In this document: positions 43,145 through 52,926 of the stretch, piece by piece
Layout of the letters: the number at the start of each line of letters is the position of its first letter
Position numbering within the stretch: the first letter of the stretch is position 1
NCBI RefSeq assembly: GCF_000974485.1
Contig: NZ_BBOM01000007.1
Span: 1 to 64,000 of the forward strand
Source of the DNA: Streptomyces sp. NBRC 109706
Lineage (GTDB): Bacteria > Actinomycetota > Actinomycetes > Streptomycetales > Streptomycetaceae
Reading direction: 5' to 3'
Length of the DNA stretch: 64,000 nucleotides
Made by a program: the position numbers and the translations under genes
Notes under the pieces: model-generated
What the model was told of the DNA's origin: nothing
The model's input: the letters and a program-made list of their open reading frames with translations, nothing else
Database searches by the model: none

Positions 43145-43563
43145 CCGGAGCAGCCCGGCTGGTGCACCGGGACAACGGCTCGGATAATTCTTTTCCGATT
43201 CTCTCCGCGCACTCGCGCCACATACGTTCCGGAATACTGGACGAGAATTCCGGGTGACGAATCCGAAGCTTTATCGGAGTGGGAACACAGGCCGCTTCTG
43301 CCCGCTTTTCCGGAGCCTAAACCGCTTCATGCCGCAGTCGCGGCAAGGTCACACCACCGGGTCAGCCGGGTCACATCGTCGTTACTAACATGTGACCAAG
43401 GTCATGATCGTGCCCATTTTGTCCGGTAACTAACGGACAAACCCCCACCTTTCGCCGCCGTCCAACGCGCAGGCCCACGCGCGCGCGATAACACACCCCG
43501 ATGGCCGCTGTTAAGCCCTTCCGGCGATGCAATTTCAACTCATGCTGGGTAAATTCGATTCGC
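43145..43563. promoter_or_regulatory. ectA upstream control region
   Basis: A 419-base gene-free region, distinctly less G+C-rich than its surroundings. It holds an inverted repeat GGTCACAT (43369-43376)/ATGTGACC (43390-43397) set among further GGTCA half-sites (43346, 43359, 43400), and a 24-base palindrome TTTGTCCG-8-CGGACAAA (43418-43441). TAAATT at 43550-43555 could be the -10 of a nearly leaderless ectA transcript. The regulators are unknown. Confidence 0.65.
43418..43441. repeat. 24-base operator-like palindrome upstream of ectA
   Basis: Perfect 8-base arms TTTGTCCG and CGGACAAA around an 8-base spacer GTAACTAA. Typical geometry for a homodimeric regulator. Lies about 120 bases before the ectA start. 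Confidence 0.6.
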
Positions 43564-44160
43564 ATGACCCCCGCACAAGCAGACCATGCACGTGCCGTCG
43601 ATAACGTGGAAATACCTGGAACAGTGGAAGTACCGGAAGGGCTCGGACTCGACACTCCGCGACTGTCCGACGGCGGATCCCTCTGGCGGATCGCGAAGGA
43701 CTCCCGCGCACTTGACCTGAACTCTTCGTACAGTTACCTACTGTGGTGTCGCGACTACGCAAGCACCTCTATCGTGGCCAGAGACACGTCGGGCGAGCCG
43801 GTCGGTTTCATCACGGGGTATCTCCGCCCTGACGCGCCGACGACGCTGCTGATCTGGCAGGTCGCCGTCGACCACGCACAGCGCGGACGCGGCCTCGCCG
43901 CCGCGATGCTGAACGCCCTCGTCCACCGGACGGGCGAGGAGCTGGGGGTGACCACCATCGAGACCACCGTCACACCGGACAACACCGCCTCCAACCGGCT
44001 GTTCGCCGCGTTCGCCGCGCGACACGGCGCCGAGGTGCGCCGCGAGGTGCTCTTCGACACCGAGGCGTTCCCCGAGAGCGGCCACCAGCCCGAAGTGCTG
44101 TACCGGATCGGCCCCATCGCCCTTCCCGCCGTCCCCGAAGTCGCCGCCACCGCGCGCTGA
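43564..44160 (+). CDS. ectA: L-2,4-diaminobutyrate acetyltransferase EctA
   Basis: Acetylates 2,4-diaminobutyrate, second step of ectoine synthesis. The 198-residue GNAT protein has LWRIAKDSRALDLNSSYSYL (EctA signature), LLWCRDYASTSIVARDTSGE, and acetyl-CoA loop VDHAQRGRGLAAAMLN. ATG 43564 (MTPAQADH); the frame extends upstream to 43501 but that part is not typical of EctA. No strong Shine-Dalgarno; a possible -10 (TAAATT) eight bases upstream hints at a leaderless mRNA. First gene of ectABCD. Confidence 0.97.
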   Translation: MTPAQADHARAVDNVEIPGTVEVPEGLGLDTPRLSDGGSLWRIAKDSRALDLNSSYSYLLWCRDYASTSIVARDTSGEPVGFITGYLRPDAPTTLLIWQVAVDHAQRGRGLAAAMLNALVHRTGEELGVTTIETTVTPDNTASNRLFAAFAARHGAEVRREVLFDTEAFPESGHQPEVLYRIGPIALPAVPEVAATAR

Positions 44161-44197
44161 CCCGACGACCTCTCTTCGCGAAACCTGGAGATCCGCT

Positions 44198-45466
44198 GTG
44201 ACCATCACCCAGCCCGACCTGAGCATCTTCGAGACCCTGGAGTCCGAGGTGCGCAGCTACTGCCGCAACTGGCCGACGATCTTCGACCGCTCCCGGGGCA
44301 GCTACCTCTACGACGAGGACGGCCACACCTACCTCGACTTCTTCATGGGCGCCGGCTCCCTCAACTACGGGCACAACAACCCGGTACTGAAACGCGCCCT
44401 GATCGACTACCTGGAGCGCGACGGCATCACCCACGGTCTGGACATGTCCACCACCGCCAAGCGGGCGTTCCTGGAGACGTTCCGCGATGTGGTGCTGGTG
44501 CCCAGGGACATGGACCACAAGGTGATGTTCCCCGGGCCGACCGGCGCCAACGCGGTCGAGGCCGCCCTCAAGCTGGCCCGCAAGGTCAAGGGCCGCGAGT
44601 CGATCGTCTCGTTCACCAACGGATTCCACGGCATGTCGCTCGGCGCGCTGGCCGTCACCGGCAACGCGTTCAAGCGGGCCGGCGCCGGCATCCCGCTGGT
44701 GCACGGCACGCCGATGCCGTTCGACGACTACCTGGACGGCCAGACGCCGGACTTCATCTGGTTCGAGCGGCTGCTTCAGGACGCCGGCTCGGGACTCAAC
44801 CAGCCGGCCGCCGTGATCGTCGAGACCGTCCAGGGCGAGGGCGGCGTCAACGTGGCCAGGCCCGAATGGCTGCGCGGCCTGGCCGACCTGTGCAAGCGGC
44901 ACGACATGCTGCTGATCGTCGACGACATCCAGATGGGCTGCGGCCGGACCGGCGCGTTCTTCTCCTTCGAGGACTCCGGGATCACCCCGGACATCATCAC
45001 GGTCTCCAAGTCCATCAGCGGCTACGGACTGCCGCTCTCCCTCACCCTGTTCCGGCCCGAGCTGGACGTGTGGGAGCCGGGCGAGCACAACGGGACCTTC
45101 CGCGGCAACAACCCCGCCTTCGTCACCGCCTCCGCCACGCTCAACACCTACTGGGCGGACGGGCAGATGGAGAAGCAGACCCTCAGCCGGGGCGAGCAGA
45201 TCGAGACCGCGCTGCGGGCGCTGACCGTCGAACACGCCCACGCCGGCGCCAGCTACCGGGGCCGGGGCCTGGTCTGGGGCCTGACCTTCGACGAGGCCGA
45301 CCGCGCCCGCCGGGTCTGCCAACGCGCCTTCGAACTGGGCATGTTGGTGGAGACCTCGGGTCCGCAGAGCGAGGTCGTCAAGCTGCTTCCCGCGCTGACC
45401 GCCACCCCCGAGGAGCTGGACGAGGGGCTGCGGGTACTGACCCGGGCCGTCCGGGAGACCGACTGA
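44198..45466 (+). CDS. ectB: diaminobutyrate-2-oxoglutarate transaminase EctB
   Basis: PLP-dependent class III aminotransferase making 2,4-diaminobutyrate from aspartate semialdehyde, the first ectoine step. 422 residues; seen are GPTGANAVEAALKLARKVKG, DDIQMGCGRTGAFFSFED, and the PLP lysine in IITVSKSISGYGLP. GTG 44198 follows GGAG. 37 bases after ectA. Confidence 0.97.
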   Translation: MTITQPDLSIFETLESEVRSYCRNWPTIFDRSRGSYLYDEDGHTYLDFFMGAGSLNYGHNNPVLKRALIDYLERDGITHGLDMSTTAKRAFLETFRDVVLVPRDMDHKVMFPGPTGANAVEAALKLARKVKGRESIVSFTNGFHGMSLGALAVTGNAFKRAGAGIPLVHGTPMPFDDYLDGQTPDFIWFERLLQDAGSGLNQPAAVIVETVQGEGGVNVARPEWLRGLADLCKRHDMLLIVDDIQMGCGRTGAFFSFEDSGITPDIITVSKSISGYGLPLSLTLFRPELDVWEPGEHNGTFRGNNPAFVTASATLNTYWADGQMEKQTLSRGEQIETALRALTVEHAHAGASYRGRGLVWGLTFDEADRARRVCQRAFELGMLVETSGPQSEVVKLLPALTATPEELDEGLRVLTRAVRETD

Positions 45467-45576
45467 GGCACAGCACAGCCGAGCCGTCCCTTCGGTCCGA
45501 CAACAGAAGATGAGTCGGCAGAACAGTAGACAGCGAAGTGCGCCCAGGCGTACGCATGGAAGGGAAACACACCGAC

Positions 45577-45972
45577 GTGATCGTCCGATCGCTCAGCGAC
45601 ATCGAGGGAACTGACCGGGACGTGGAGTCAGCCTCCGGCACCTGGCGCAGCAAGCGCATCGTGCTGGCCAAGGAAGGCGTCGGCTTCTCGTTGCACGAGA
45701 CCGTGCTCTACGCCGGTACGGAGACCTCGATGTGGTACGCCAACCACATCGAGGCGGTGTTCTGCGTCGAGGGTGAGGCCGAACTCACCAACGACGAGAC
45801 CGGCGAGAAACACCTGATCAAGCCCGGAACGATGTACCTGTTGGACGGCCACGAGAAGCACACCGTGCGTCCCAAGACGGACTTTCGCGTGATGTGCGTC
45901 TTCAACCCTCCGGTCACGGGGCGGGAGGACCACGACGAGAACGGCGTCTACCCGCTGCTGACCGAGGCGTGA
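45577..45972 (+). CDS. ectC: L-ectoine synthase EctC
   Basis: Cyclises N-acetyl-diaminobutyrate to ectoine. The 131-residue cupin has [36 protein letters not shown] (metal-binding Glu/His region), and [23 protein letters not shown] 45577 gives the conserved family N terminus; ATG 45556 would add seven residues. Preceded by AAGGGA. Confidence 0.97.
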   Translation: MIVRSLSDIEGTDRDVESASGTWRSKRIVLAKEGVGFSLHETVLYAGTETSMWYANHIEAVFCVEGEAELTNDETGEKHLIKPGTMYLLDGHEKHTVRPKTDFRVMCVFNPPVTGREDHDENGVYPLLTEA

Positions 45973-45991
45973 CCGAGAAGAAGGGAGCAAA

Positions 45992-46891
45992 ATGACCACC
46001 GCACCCGAACGCACCGCCGACCTCTACCCCACCCGTGGCGCCACCGAGGTGGCCACCCCCCGGCAGGACCCGGTGGTGTGGTCCGAGCCGGGCACGGCGG
46101 GCCCGTTCACCGGCGAGGAACTGACCGGTTTCGAACGGGACGGCTTCGCCACCATCGACCAGTTGATCTCCGACGACGAGGTCACCCGCTACCGGGCCGA
46201 GCTGGATCGGCTGGTCACGGACCCGCAGGTGCGCGCCGACGAGCGCTCCATCGTGGAGCCGGCTTCCGGTGAGACCAGGTCGGTGTTCGAGGTGCACAAG
46301 ATCAGCCCGGTCTTCGCCGAACTGGTCCGCGATCCGCGGGTGGTGGGCCGCGCCCGACAGATCCTCGGCTCGGACGTCTATGTCCACCAGAGCCGGATCA
46401 ACGTCAAGCCGGGCTTCGGAGCCACCGGGTTCTACTGGCACTCGGACTTCGAGACCTGGCACGCGGAGGACGGACTGCCCCGGATGCGGACGGTCTCGGT
46501 CTCCATCGCACTCACCGAGAACCTGGACACCAACGGTGGGTTGATGATCATGCCGGGTTCGCATCTGACGTTCCTGGGCTGCGCGGGCGAGACGCCCAGG
46601 GACAACTACAAGAAGTCCCTCCAGATGCAGGACGCCGGCACCCCGTCGGACGAGGCCCTGACCGGCTTCGCCGATCGGCACGGCATCAGGCTGTTCACCG
46701 GCAGGGCCGGTTCGGCCACCTGGTTCGACTGCAACTGCATGCACGGCTCGGGCGACAACATCACCCCGTATCCGCGCAGCAACGTGTTCATCGTGTTCAA
46801 CAGCGTGGAGAACACGGCGGTCGAGCCGTTCGCGGCCCCCGTGCCCCGGCCGGAGTTCATCGGCGCCAGGGACTTCACCCCGGTGTCGTAG
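45992..46891 (+). CDS. ectD: ectoine 5-hydroxylase EctD
   Basis: Fe(II)/2-oxoglutarate dioxygenase producing 5-hydroxyectoine. 299 residues; iron ligands are visible in FYWHSDFETWH (HxD) and CNCMHGSGDN (distal His); FQVHK-like EVHKISPVF and INVKPGFGATGFYWHSD match the EctD signature. ATG 45992 follows AAGGGAG. Last gene of the operon; terminator at 46917. Confidence 0.97.
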   Translation: MTTAPERTADLYPTRGATEVATPRQDPVVWSEPGTAGPFTGEELTGFERDGFATIDQLISDDEVTRYRAELDRLVTDPQVRADERSIVEPASGETRSVFEVHKISPVFAELVRDPRVVGRARQILGSDVYVHQSRINVKPGFGATGFYWHSDFETWHAEDGLPRMRTVSVSIALTENLDTNGGLMIMPGSHLTFLGCAGETPRDNYKKSLQMQDAGTPSDEALTGFADRHGIRLFTGRAGSATWFDCNCMHGSGDNITPYPRSNVFIVFNSVENTAVEPFAAPVPRPEFIGARDFTPVS

Positions 46892-46916
46892 CCCCCGACC
46901 CGGCGAGCACCACCCC

Positions 46917-46955
46917 GCCCCGGTGCGGCACCCGTCTCGGATGCCGCACCGGGGC
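46917..46955. terminator. terminator after ectD, shared with DUF305 gene
   Basis: 14-bp stem (GCCCCGGTGCGGCA, 46917-46930, with 46942-46955) and 11-base loop, between convergent ectD and the DUF305 gene. Confidence 0.8.
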
Positions 46956-46971
46956 GTTCGCCCGTCAGGGC

Positions 46972-47610
46972 TCAGTCGGCGCCGAGCAGTTCGGTCATCA
47001 GCTCGATCTCGGCGCGCTGACCGGCGACGATCTCCTCGGCCAGCTCCAGGGCCGGCTGGTACGCGCCCTCCGCCAGCTGGCGCTCCGCCATCTCCAGGGC
47101 ACCCTCGTGGTGTTCGATCATCAGGGTGAGGAAGGCGGTGTCGAACGCGGGCCCCTCGGCCCGGGCGAGGGCCGTCAACTCGTCATCGGTGAGCATGCCG
47201 CTCATCTCCCCGTGATCGTGCTGGGGGCCGTGGTCGCCGAGTTGGCCGCCGTCGGCGGGATGGCCCTGGTTCCACTCGGTCAACCACCCGTCGAGGGTGG
47301 CGATCTCCGGGCCCTGGGCCTCGCCGATCCGCTCGGCCAGCGCCAGCACCTCCGGATCGGCGGCCCGGTCGGCCGCCAGGCCGGCCATGTCCAGGGCCTG
47401 TTGGTGGTGCGGGATCATCAGCTGCGCGAACGCGACATCGGCGGCGTTCGGCCCGGCGGGGTCGGCGGCCGCCACCGACTCGGGGCCGGAACGCCGGGTG
47501 GTGTCGGCCCCGTCACCCCCGTCGCCTCCGCCGCAGGCGGTGAGGGCGAGGCCGAGGGCGACGGCGAGCGCGGGAAGACCGGTTCGGGTTCGGGTTCGGT
47601 TGATGGACAT
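46972..47610 (-). CDS. DUF305 family secreted lipoprotein
   Basis: The 212-residue protein has a lipobox signal peptide (LALGLALTACGGG, Cys about 26), then a ferritin-like DUF305 domain with two HH motifs, LMIPHHQQALDMAGL and LMIEHHEGALEMAE, plausible metal ligands. The DUF305 + DUF6153 pair is common in actinobacteria and often linked to copper; no metal regulator is nearby here. ATG 47610. Confidence 0.9.
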   Translation of the reverse strand: MSINRTRTRTGLPALAVALGLALTACGGGDGGDGADTTRRSGPESVAAADPAGPNAADVAFAQLMIPHHQQALDMAGLAADRAADPEVLALAERIGEAQGPEIATLDGWLTEWNQGHPADGGQLGDHGPQHDHGEMSGMLTDDELTALARAEGPAFDTAFLTLMIEHHEGALEMAERQLAEGAYQPALELAEEIVAGQRAEIELMTELLGAD

Positions 47611-47683
47611 GGGTGTTCACTGCTTTCCGCGAGTGAGGGGAAGGGAAGGGGACGCCGGGCGCGGTCGCTACCGCGCGGGGCGC

Positions 47684-48592
<909 letters not shown>

Positions 48593-48602
48593 GTCGCCCA
48601 TC

Positions 48603-49079
48603 CTACGAGCGACCGTCCAGCAGATCGCGGTTGATCTCCCGGGCGGGCGCGGCGAGTTCGGGGTGTTCGACGACGTGTACACCGGCGGCGGTCAGCCGCG
48701 CCGCGCCCGCGCGCTCCACGAAGAGCGGCGGCTCGCGCCAGGCGTACACCACCCGGGGGATGCCGGCGGCGATGATCAGCTCGGCGCAGGTCAGGGGGCG
48801 GGAGGCGCGTTCCCCGCAGGGTTCGAGCGAGCTGTAGAGCGTGGCGGTGCGCAGTCGGGGGTCGGCCGGCGGCAGCTTGCGCAGGGCGGCCTCCTCGGCG
48901 TGCTCGACGGGATCGGCCTCCCGGGAGTAGCCGGTGGCCAGCGGTTGCCCGTCGGCGTCGACGATCACCGCACCGACGGCGAAGGCCGTGTCGCTGGGCG
49001 GGCAGCGGCCGGCCAGCGCGATGGTCTCCCGCAGCCAGCGCGACCGTTCGGCGGCATCGGGGAGTTCCGGCATGCTCAT
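48603..49079 (-). CDS. cytidine-deaminase-fold protein (RibD N-domain-like)
   Basis: The 158-residue zinc deaminase has the catalytic motif DPVEHAEEAALRKL (HAE) and SLEPCGERASRPLTCAELI (PCxxxxxxxxxC). Similar to the deaminase half of RibD. ATG 49079 overlaps the stop of the reductase gene (ATGA); ATG 49073 has better spacing to GGAGGG. Last enzyme gene of the STM4011-4015-linked operon; the RibD halves are split into two proteins here. Confidence 0.88.
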   Translation of the reverse strand: MSMPELPDAAERSRWLRETIALAGRCPPSDTAFAVGAVIVDADGQPLATGYSREADPVEHAEEAALRKLPPADPRLRTATLYSSLEPCGERASRPLTCAELIIAAGIPRVVYAWREPPLFVERAGAARLTAAGVHVVEHPELAAPAREINRDLLDGRS

Positions 49080-49795
49080 TCCCTCCGGTCCGATCCGGTC
49101 AGCAGATAGCGCAGCAGAACATGGTCCCCCATGGGCCTGGCCTCGGCCAACCGCATCGGCCGGTCCGGGCCCTGGGGGAAGACGGCGGGCCTGGGGAAAC
49201 GGGCGGCGCCCGCCGTGCCCAGCAGGAACGGGGCGACGACCAGATGGAGTTCGTCGACCAGATCGGCGGCCAGAAAGGCGCCGTGGATCGTGCCGCCGCC
49301 CTCCACCATGAGCCGGCGCACCCCGCGTCGCGCCAGGTCGTCGAGCACCGCCCGCGGCTCCCCGGCGGCGATCACCGTGGCCGCCGAGCCGAGCCGGGCC
49401 GCCGTGGCGGCGGCGTGGGCGGCCGGGCAGTACACCAGCGGGGAGCGTTCGCCCTCGGTGAAGATGCGGGCGGCGGGGTCAAGTTGACCGCCGGTGGTGA
49501 GGACGACGCGGATCGGGTCGGCCGGTCGCCCTGCGGCGACGCGGACGGCGCGGCGTTCCTCGGCCCGCACCAGCAGCCGGGGGTTGTCGGCCCGGACCGT
49601 GCCGGCGCCGACCAGGATCGCGTCGGACGCGGCGCGTTCGGCGTCCACCCGGTCCAGATCGGCGGCATGCGAGAGGATCAGCCGCCGGTCGGTGGCGTCG
49701 TCGATGAATCCGTCGAGGGATGCCGCGCAGGAGAGCAGCACCCAGGGCCGGGGCGGTCCCGCCTCGTGCGGGTCTGGGCGTTCCATCGCACTCAC
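49076..49795 (-). CDS. RibD C-terminal-domain reductase (DHFR-like fold)
   Basis: The 239-residue protein has VLLSCAASLDGFIDDATDRR (substrate loop), DAILVGAGTVRADNPRLLVR (NADPH-binding RibD_C signature) and RRLMVEGGGTIHGAFLAADL. Typical of the 5-amino-6-ribosylamino uracil reductase group. GTG 49795 overlaps the radical-SAM stop by 4 bases. Together with the next gene it resembles a split RibD, yet no ribA/B/C/H lies nearby. Confidence 0.88.
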   Translation of the reverse strand: MSAMERPDPHEAGPPRPWVLLSCAASLDGFIDDATDRRLILSHAADLDRVDAERAASDAILVGAGTVRADNPRLLVRAEERRAVRVAAGRPADPIRVVLTTGGQLDPAARIFTEGERSPLVYCPAAHAAATAARLGSAATVIAAGEPRAVLDDLARRGVRRLMVEGGGTIHGAFLAADLVDELHLVVAPFLLGTAGAARFPRPAVFPQGPDRPMRLAEARPMGDHVLLRYLLTGSDRRE

Positions 49796-50691
49796 GGTAG
49801 TCGCCGGATCGCGAGCGGGGCGGGGACGGGCGGCGGCGCGGCGCGGGCGGCCGGCGTGGGGACGCGTTCCAGCACGCCGCCGGCGAAGGCGTCGTACAGC
49901 GGCAGCGTCTCCAGGTGCACATAGCCGATATGGCAGTCGCAGACGGCGAGCGGGCAGGGCCGGGGGGCAAGGGCGGCGCGGTAGGAGCCGTCGTAGAGGT
50001 TGCCCAACTCGGCGGGGACGAAATGGCAGCGGCGGACCGTGCCGGCGCCGTCCACGGAGATGACGGTGTCGCCGGTACGGCAGGCACGGCCGGCGGAGCG
50101 GTGCGGATCGCGGCTGAACGGGAACAGCGGGTCGAGCGCCGTCCACTGGTCGGCCTCGGCGTCGGTGTAGCGGTGGCCCTCGGCGGCGTTCACCCAGAGG
50201 TAGACCGGGGACGGCAGCTCGGCGCGCAACCGGCGCGCGGGCGCGAGGTGTTCGGGGAGGCCGACGACGCCGACGCTGAACCGGATGCCCAGCTCGGCCA
50301 GCCGGCGGGTCTTGGCGACGAAGCGGTCGTAGGGCGTCTGGCCCGGGTGGTAGGTGCACCACAGGGCGAGGGTGTCCGGATCGGCTTCGGCCAACCAGTC
50401 GGTGCGGCAGCTGAGGTTGGTCTGGATGGCGACCCGCGCGACATGTGGCTGGTGCGAGAGCTCGACCAGGGCGCGGCGGTACCAGGAGCGGGTCAGGCCC
50501 TCGCCCCAGGGGGTGAAGAGGAGCGAAAGGCGCTCCTCGGGACCGCCGGCGACCCAGCCGGTGAACCGCTCCAGGGCGGCCCGGTCGGCGCGGAGCTGCT
50601 CGGCGCTGTCCCGCCGCTTGGCGAACGGGCAGTAGGGGCAGTCCAGATCGCAGGAGGCGAGCGGGCCTCGGTAGAGGATGGTCAGGTGCAT
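49792..50691 (-). CDS. STM4011-family radical SAM protein
   Basis: The 299-residue protein has the SAM cluster CDLDCPYCPFAKR (CX3CX2C, about residues 14-21) and a C-terminal cysteine-rich part (GRACRTGD, RRCHFVPAE, CPLAVCDCHIGYVH) that could hold an auxiliary Fe-S cluster, as in SPASM/Twitch enzymes. ATG 50691 (MHLTILYRG) with GAGGTGA. Five bases after the STM4012-type stop. The substrate is unknown. Confidence 0.88.
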   Translation of the reverse strand: MHLTILYRGPLASCDLDCPYCPFAKRRDSAEQLRADRAALERFTGWVAGGPEERLSLLFTPWGEGLTRSWYRRALVELSHQPHVARVAIQTNLSCRTDWLAEADPDTLALWCTYHPGQTPYDRFVAKTRRLAELGIRFSVGVVGLPEHLAPARRLRAELPSPVYLWVNAAEGHRYTDAEADQWTALDPLFPFSRDPHRSAGRACRTGDTVISVDGAGTVRRCHFVPAELGNLYDGSYRAALAPRPCPLAVCDCHIGYVHLETLPLYDAFAGGVLERVPTPAARAAPPPVPAPLAIRRLP

Positions 50692-50695
50692 GGCG

Positions 50696-52066
50696 TCACC
50701 TCGGTTCGTGGGCAGCCATCGCCGCACGCACTTCGGGCGAGAAGAACAGCGGTCCGACGGCGTCCGAGTGGGCCAGCCCCTCGGGCGAGAGGCGCAGCAG
50801 GCCCGGGGTGTCGTCGGCCAGCCAGCCCAGGGCGGTGACCGTCGCCAGTTCGGTGGGGAAGTCCTGGTGCGGGTCGGAGCCGAACCGGGCGCGGTAGTCG
50901 TCGAGGGCGAGCCCCTGGGCCTGGAGCAGGGACTGCAGGAGATGGCGGCGTCTGGCCTCGCCGGCGTCGACGGCGCGGCCGTGCACGACGCGACCGAAGT
51001 CGTCGGTGGTGGTGGCGACGTAGTCGTCGATGATGCCGCGGATCTCCCGCATGTCCACCGCGTAGTCGAAGGAGTAGTGCAGCGAGGAGGTGTAGGAGCG
51101 GGCGCCGCAGCCGAGGCCGATCATGCCGTCGGTCTGGCAGGCGTAGTCGTCGGGGCCCTGGGCCGGCGCGTCGGAGCGGCGGAACATCCGCATCGACGCC
51201 TGGTGGTAGCCGTGGGCCAGCAGATGGTCCCGGCCCTCGCGGTAGCGGCGCAGCCGCGTCTCGTCCCAGGCGAGATCGGCGGCGAGCCGGTCGGGGTGGC
51301 GGCCGAGGCCGGTCAACGGGCGGACATAGAGCGGATAGAGATAGATCTCCTCGGGCCGCCAGTCCAGGGCGGCGTCCAGGGAGTGGCGCCAACTGGCCGC
51401 CGTCTGGCCGTCGATGCCGTAGATCAAGTCGATGTTGAGGACGGGGATGCGGGCGTCGCGGACGCGAGCGATGGCGGATTCGACATCGGCGCGCCGCTGG
51501 GGGCGGACGGCGGCCCGCGCCTCGGTGTCGACAAAGCTCTGCACGCCGAGGCTGAGCCGGGTGGCGCCGCGTTCGGCGAGGACGGCGAGCCGGTCGGCGG
51601 TCGCGGTGGCCGGGGACGCCTCGACGGACAGCGGGATGGCGCCGAGGTCGGCGCCCATGCGCTGTTCGGCGATATCGCAGAGCCGGGACAGTTCGTCGGC
51701 CGTCAGGAAGGTGGGGGTGCCGCCGCCGAACGCGGCGTTGGCGAACCTGGGCGGCTCGGCTTCGCCCAGCGCCTCGCGCACCGCGACGGCCTGGCGTTCC
51801 AGGGCGTCGAGATAGCGGCCGGTCAGCCCCTCGGGCGCGCCGACCCGGGTGAACAGGTTGCAGAAGCCGCAGCGCACCTCGCAGAACGGTATGTGCGCGT
51901 ACAGCGAGAGGGCCTGCCGGGACTCGCCGGCCCATAGGTCGGCGAGCCGGGGCCGGTCGGGCAGCGCCCGGTAGGCGGTCTTGTGCGGGTAGGCGTACAC
52001 ATAGTGCTGATAGGGGCGTTGCTGGGGGCGCTGGTCGGGGCGGGTGGGCGCGGCGGCGACGGTCAT
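50696..52066 (-). CDS. STM4012-family radical SAM protein (HemW-like)
   Basis: The 456-residue protein resembles HemN/HemW: SLYAHIPFCEVRCGFCNLFT (CX3CX2C), RFANAAFGGGTPTFLT, LSLGVQSFVDTEARAAVRPQ and VLNIDLIYGIDGQTAASWRH. The C terminus differs from true HemN. ATG 52066 overlaps the STM4013-type stop. Two radical-SAM enzymes side by side point to a shared substrate. Confidence 0.9.
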   Translation of the reverse strand: MTVAAAPTRPDQRPQQRPYQHYVYAYPHKTAYRALPDRPRLADLWAGESRQALSLYAHIPFCEVRCGFCNLFTRVGAPEGLTGRYLDALERQAVAVREALGEAEPPRFANAAFGGGTPTFLTADELSRLCDIAEQRMGADLGAIPLSVEASPATATADRLAVLAERGATRLSLGVQSFVDTEARAAVRPQRRADVESAIARVRDARIPVLNIDLIYGIDGQTAASWRHSLDAALDWRPEEIYLYPLYVRPLTGLGRHPDRLAADLAWDETRLRRYREGRDHLLAHGYHQASMRMFRRSDAPAQGPDDYACQTDGMIGLGCGARSYTSSLHYSFDYAVDMREIRGIIDDYVATTTDDFGRVVHGRAVDAGEARRRHLLQSLLQAQGLALDDYRARFGSDPHQDFPTELATVTALGWLADDTPGLLRLSPEGLAHSDAVGPLFFSPEVRAAMAAHEPR

Positions 52067-52926
52067 GCGGGTGGCTCCAGGAAGAAGTGGCGGTAGGGGA
52101 CGGTCCACACCGCGGGGTGGCCGAGGCGGTGCCCGGTGTATCCGTCGTCCCCGTAGGTGGTGCCGTGGTCGGAGCAGACGATGGCGAAGCAGCGGCGGCG
52201 GGAGCGCATCGCGTCGAAGAGCCGGCCCACCTGGCGGTCCACATACTCCAGCGCGGCCGCGTGGCTGGCCAGGCTGTCGCCCGCGTCCCTGGTGGCCCCC
52301 GGCAGGTGGAACCAGTTGGGCTGGTGCAGCGCCGAGACATTGAGGAAGAGGAACAGCCGCCGCTCGGCGGGCAGTTCGGCGACGACCTGCTCGACGCGGG
52401 CGATCTGGGCCTCGAAGGAGGTGGGGGATGTGACGGAGAACTCCGGCTCCCAGTGGCTCTCCTGGAACAGGCCGGGCAGTACCCGGCCGAGGGCGCCCTG
52501 CTTGTTGAAGAAGCCGACGCCTCCGACGCAGACGGTGTGGTAGCCCCGGTCGGCGAGTGCCGTCACCAGATCGGGGGCGTCGAAGACAAAGGTGTGGCTC
52601 GCGGTGGTCTCGCTGCCGCCGAACCGGCCGGCGAAGAGGCGCGGATGGCGCCCTGGGGCGGCGGGTGTGGGGAGGAAACCGGCGAAGATGGCCTGGTGGG
52701 AGGCGTAGGTGAAGTTGCCTGGGGCGTGCCTCTCCTCCCAGACGCCGCCCGGCAGTTGGGCGGTCAGGTGGGGGAGGCGCCCTGCGGCGGTCAGCTCCCT
52801 GGCCACGTCGTACCGGAGCGTGTCGAGGGTGAGCAGCAGCAGATCGTCCCGGCCGACCACCTCGTTCATGTCGGGCATGTCCAGGTCGTCGGCGGGGTCG
52901 GCGGGCCGCATGGTGGTTCCTTTCAT
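52063..52926 (-). CDS. STM4013-family hydrolase (alkaline phosphatase superfamily)
   Basis: The 287-residue enzyme shows the sulfatase/phosphatase metal signature: nucleophile region LLLLTLDTLRYDVARE (Asp, Thr), HAPGNFTYASHQAIFAGF, and IVCSDHGTTYGDDGYTGHRL (Asp-His, His). Probably cytosolic (no signal peptide). Likely hydrolyses a phosphate, phosphonate or sulfate ester. ATG 52926 overlaps the ATP-grasp gene stop. Confidence 0.88.
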   Translation of the reverse strand: MKGTTMRPADPADDLDMPDMNEVVGRDDLLLLTLDTLRYDVARELTAAGRLPHLTAQLPGGVWEERHAPGNFTYASHQAIFAGFLPTPAAPGRHPRLFAGRFGGSETTASHTFVFDAPDLVTALADRGYHTVCVGGVGFFNKQGALGRVLPGLFQESHWEPEFSVTSPTSFEAQIARVEQVVAELPAERRLFLFLNVSALHQPNWFHLPGATRDAGDSLASHAAALEYVDRQVGRLFDAMRSRRRCFAIVCSDHGTTYGDDGYTGHRLGHPAVWTVPYRHFFLEPPA

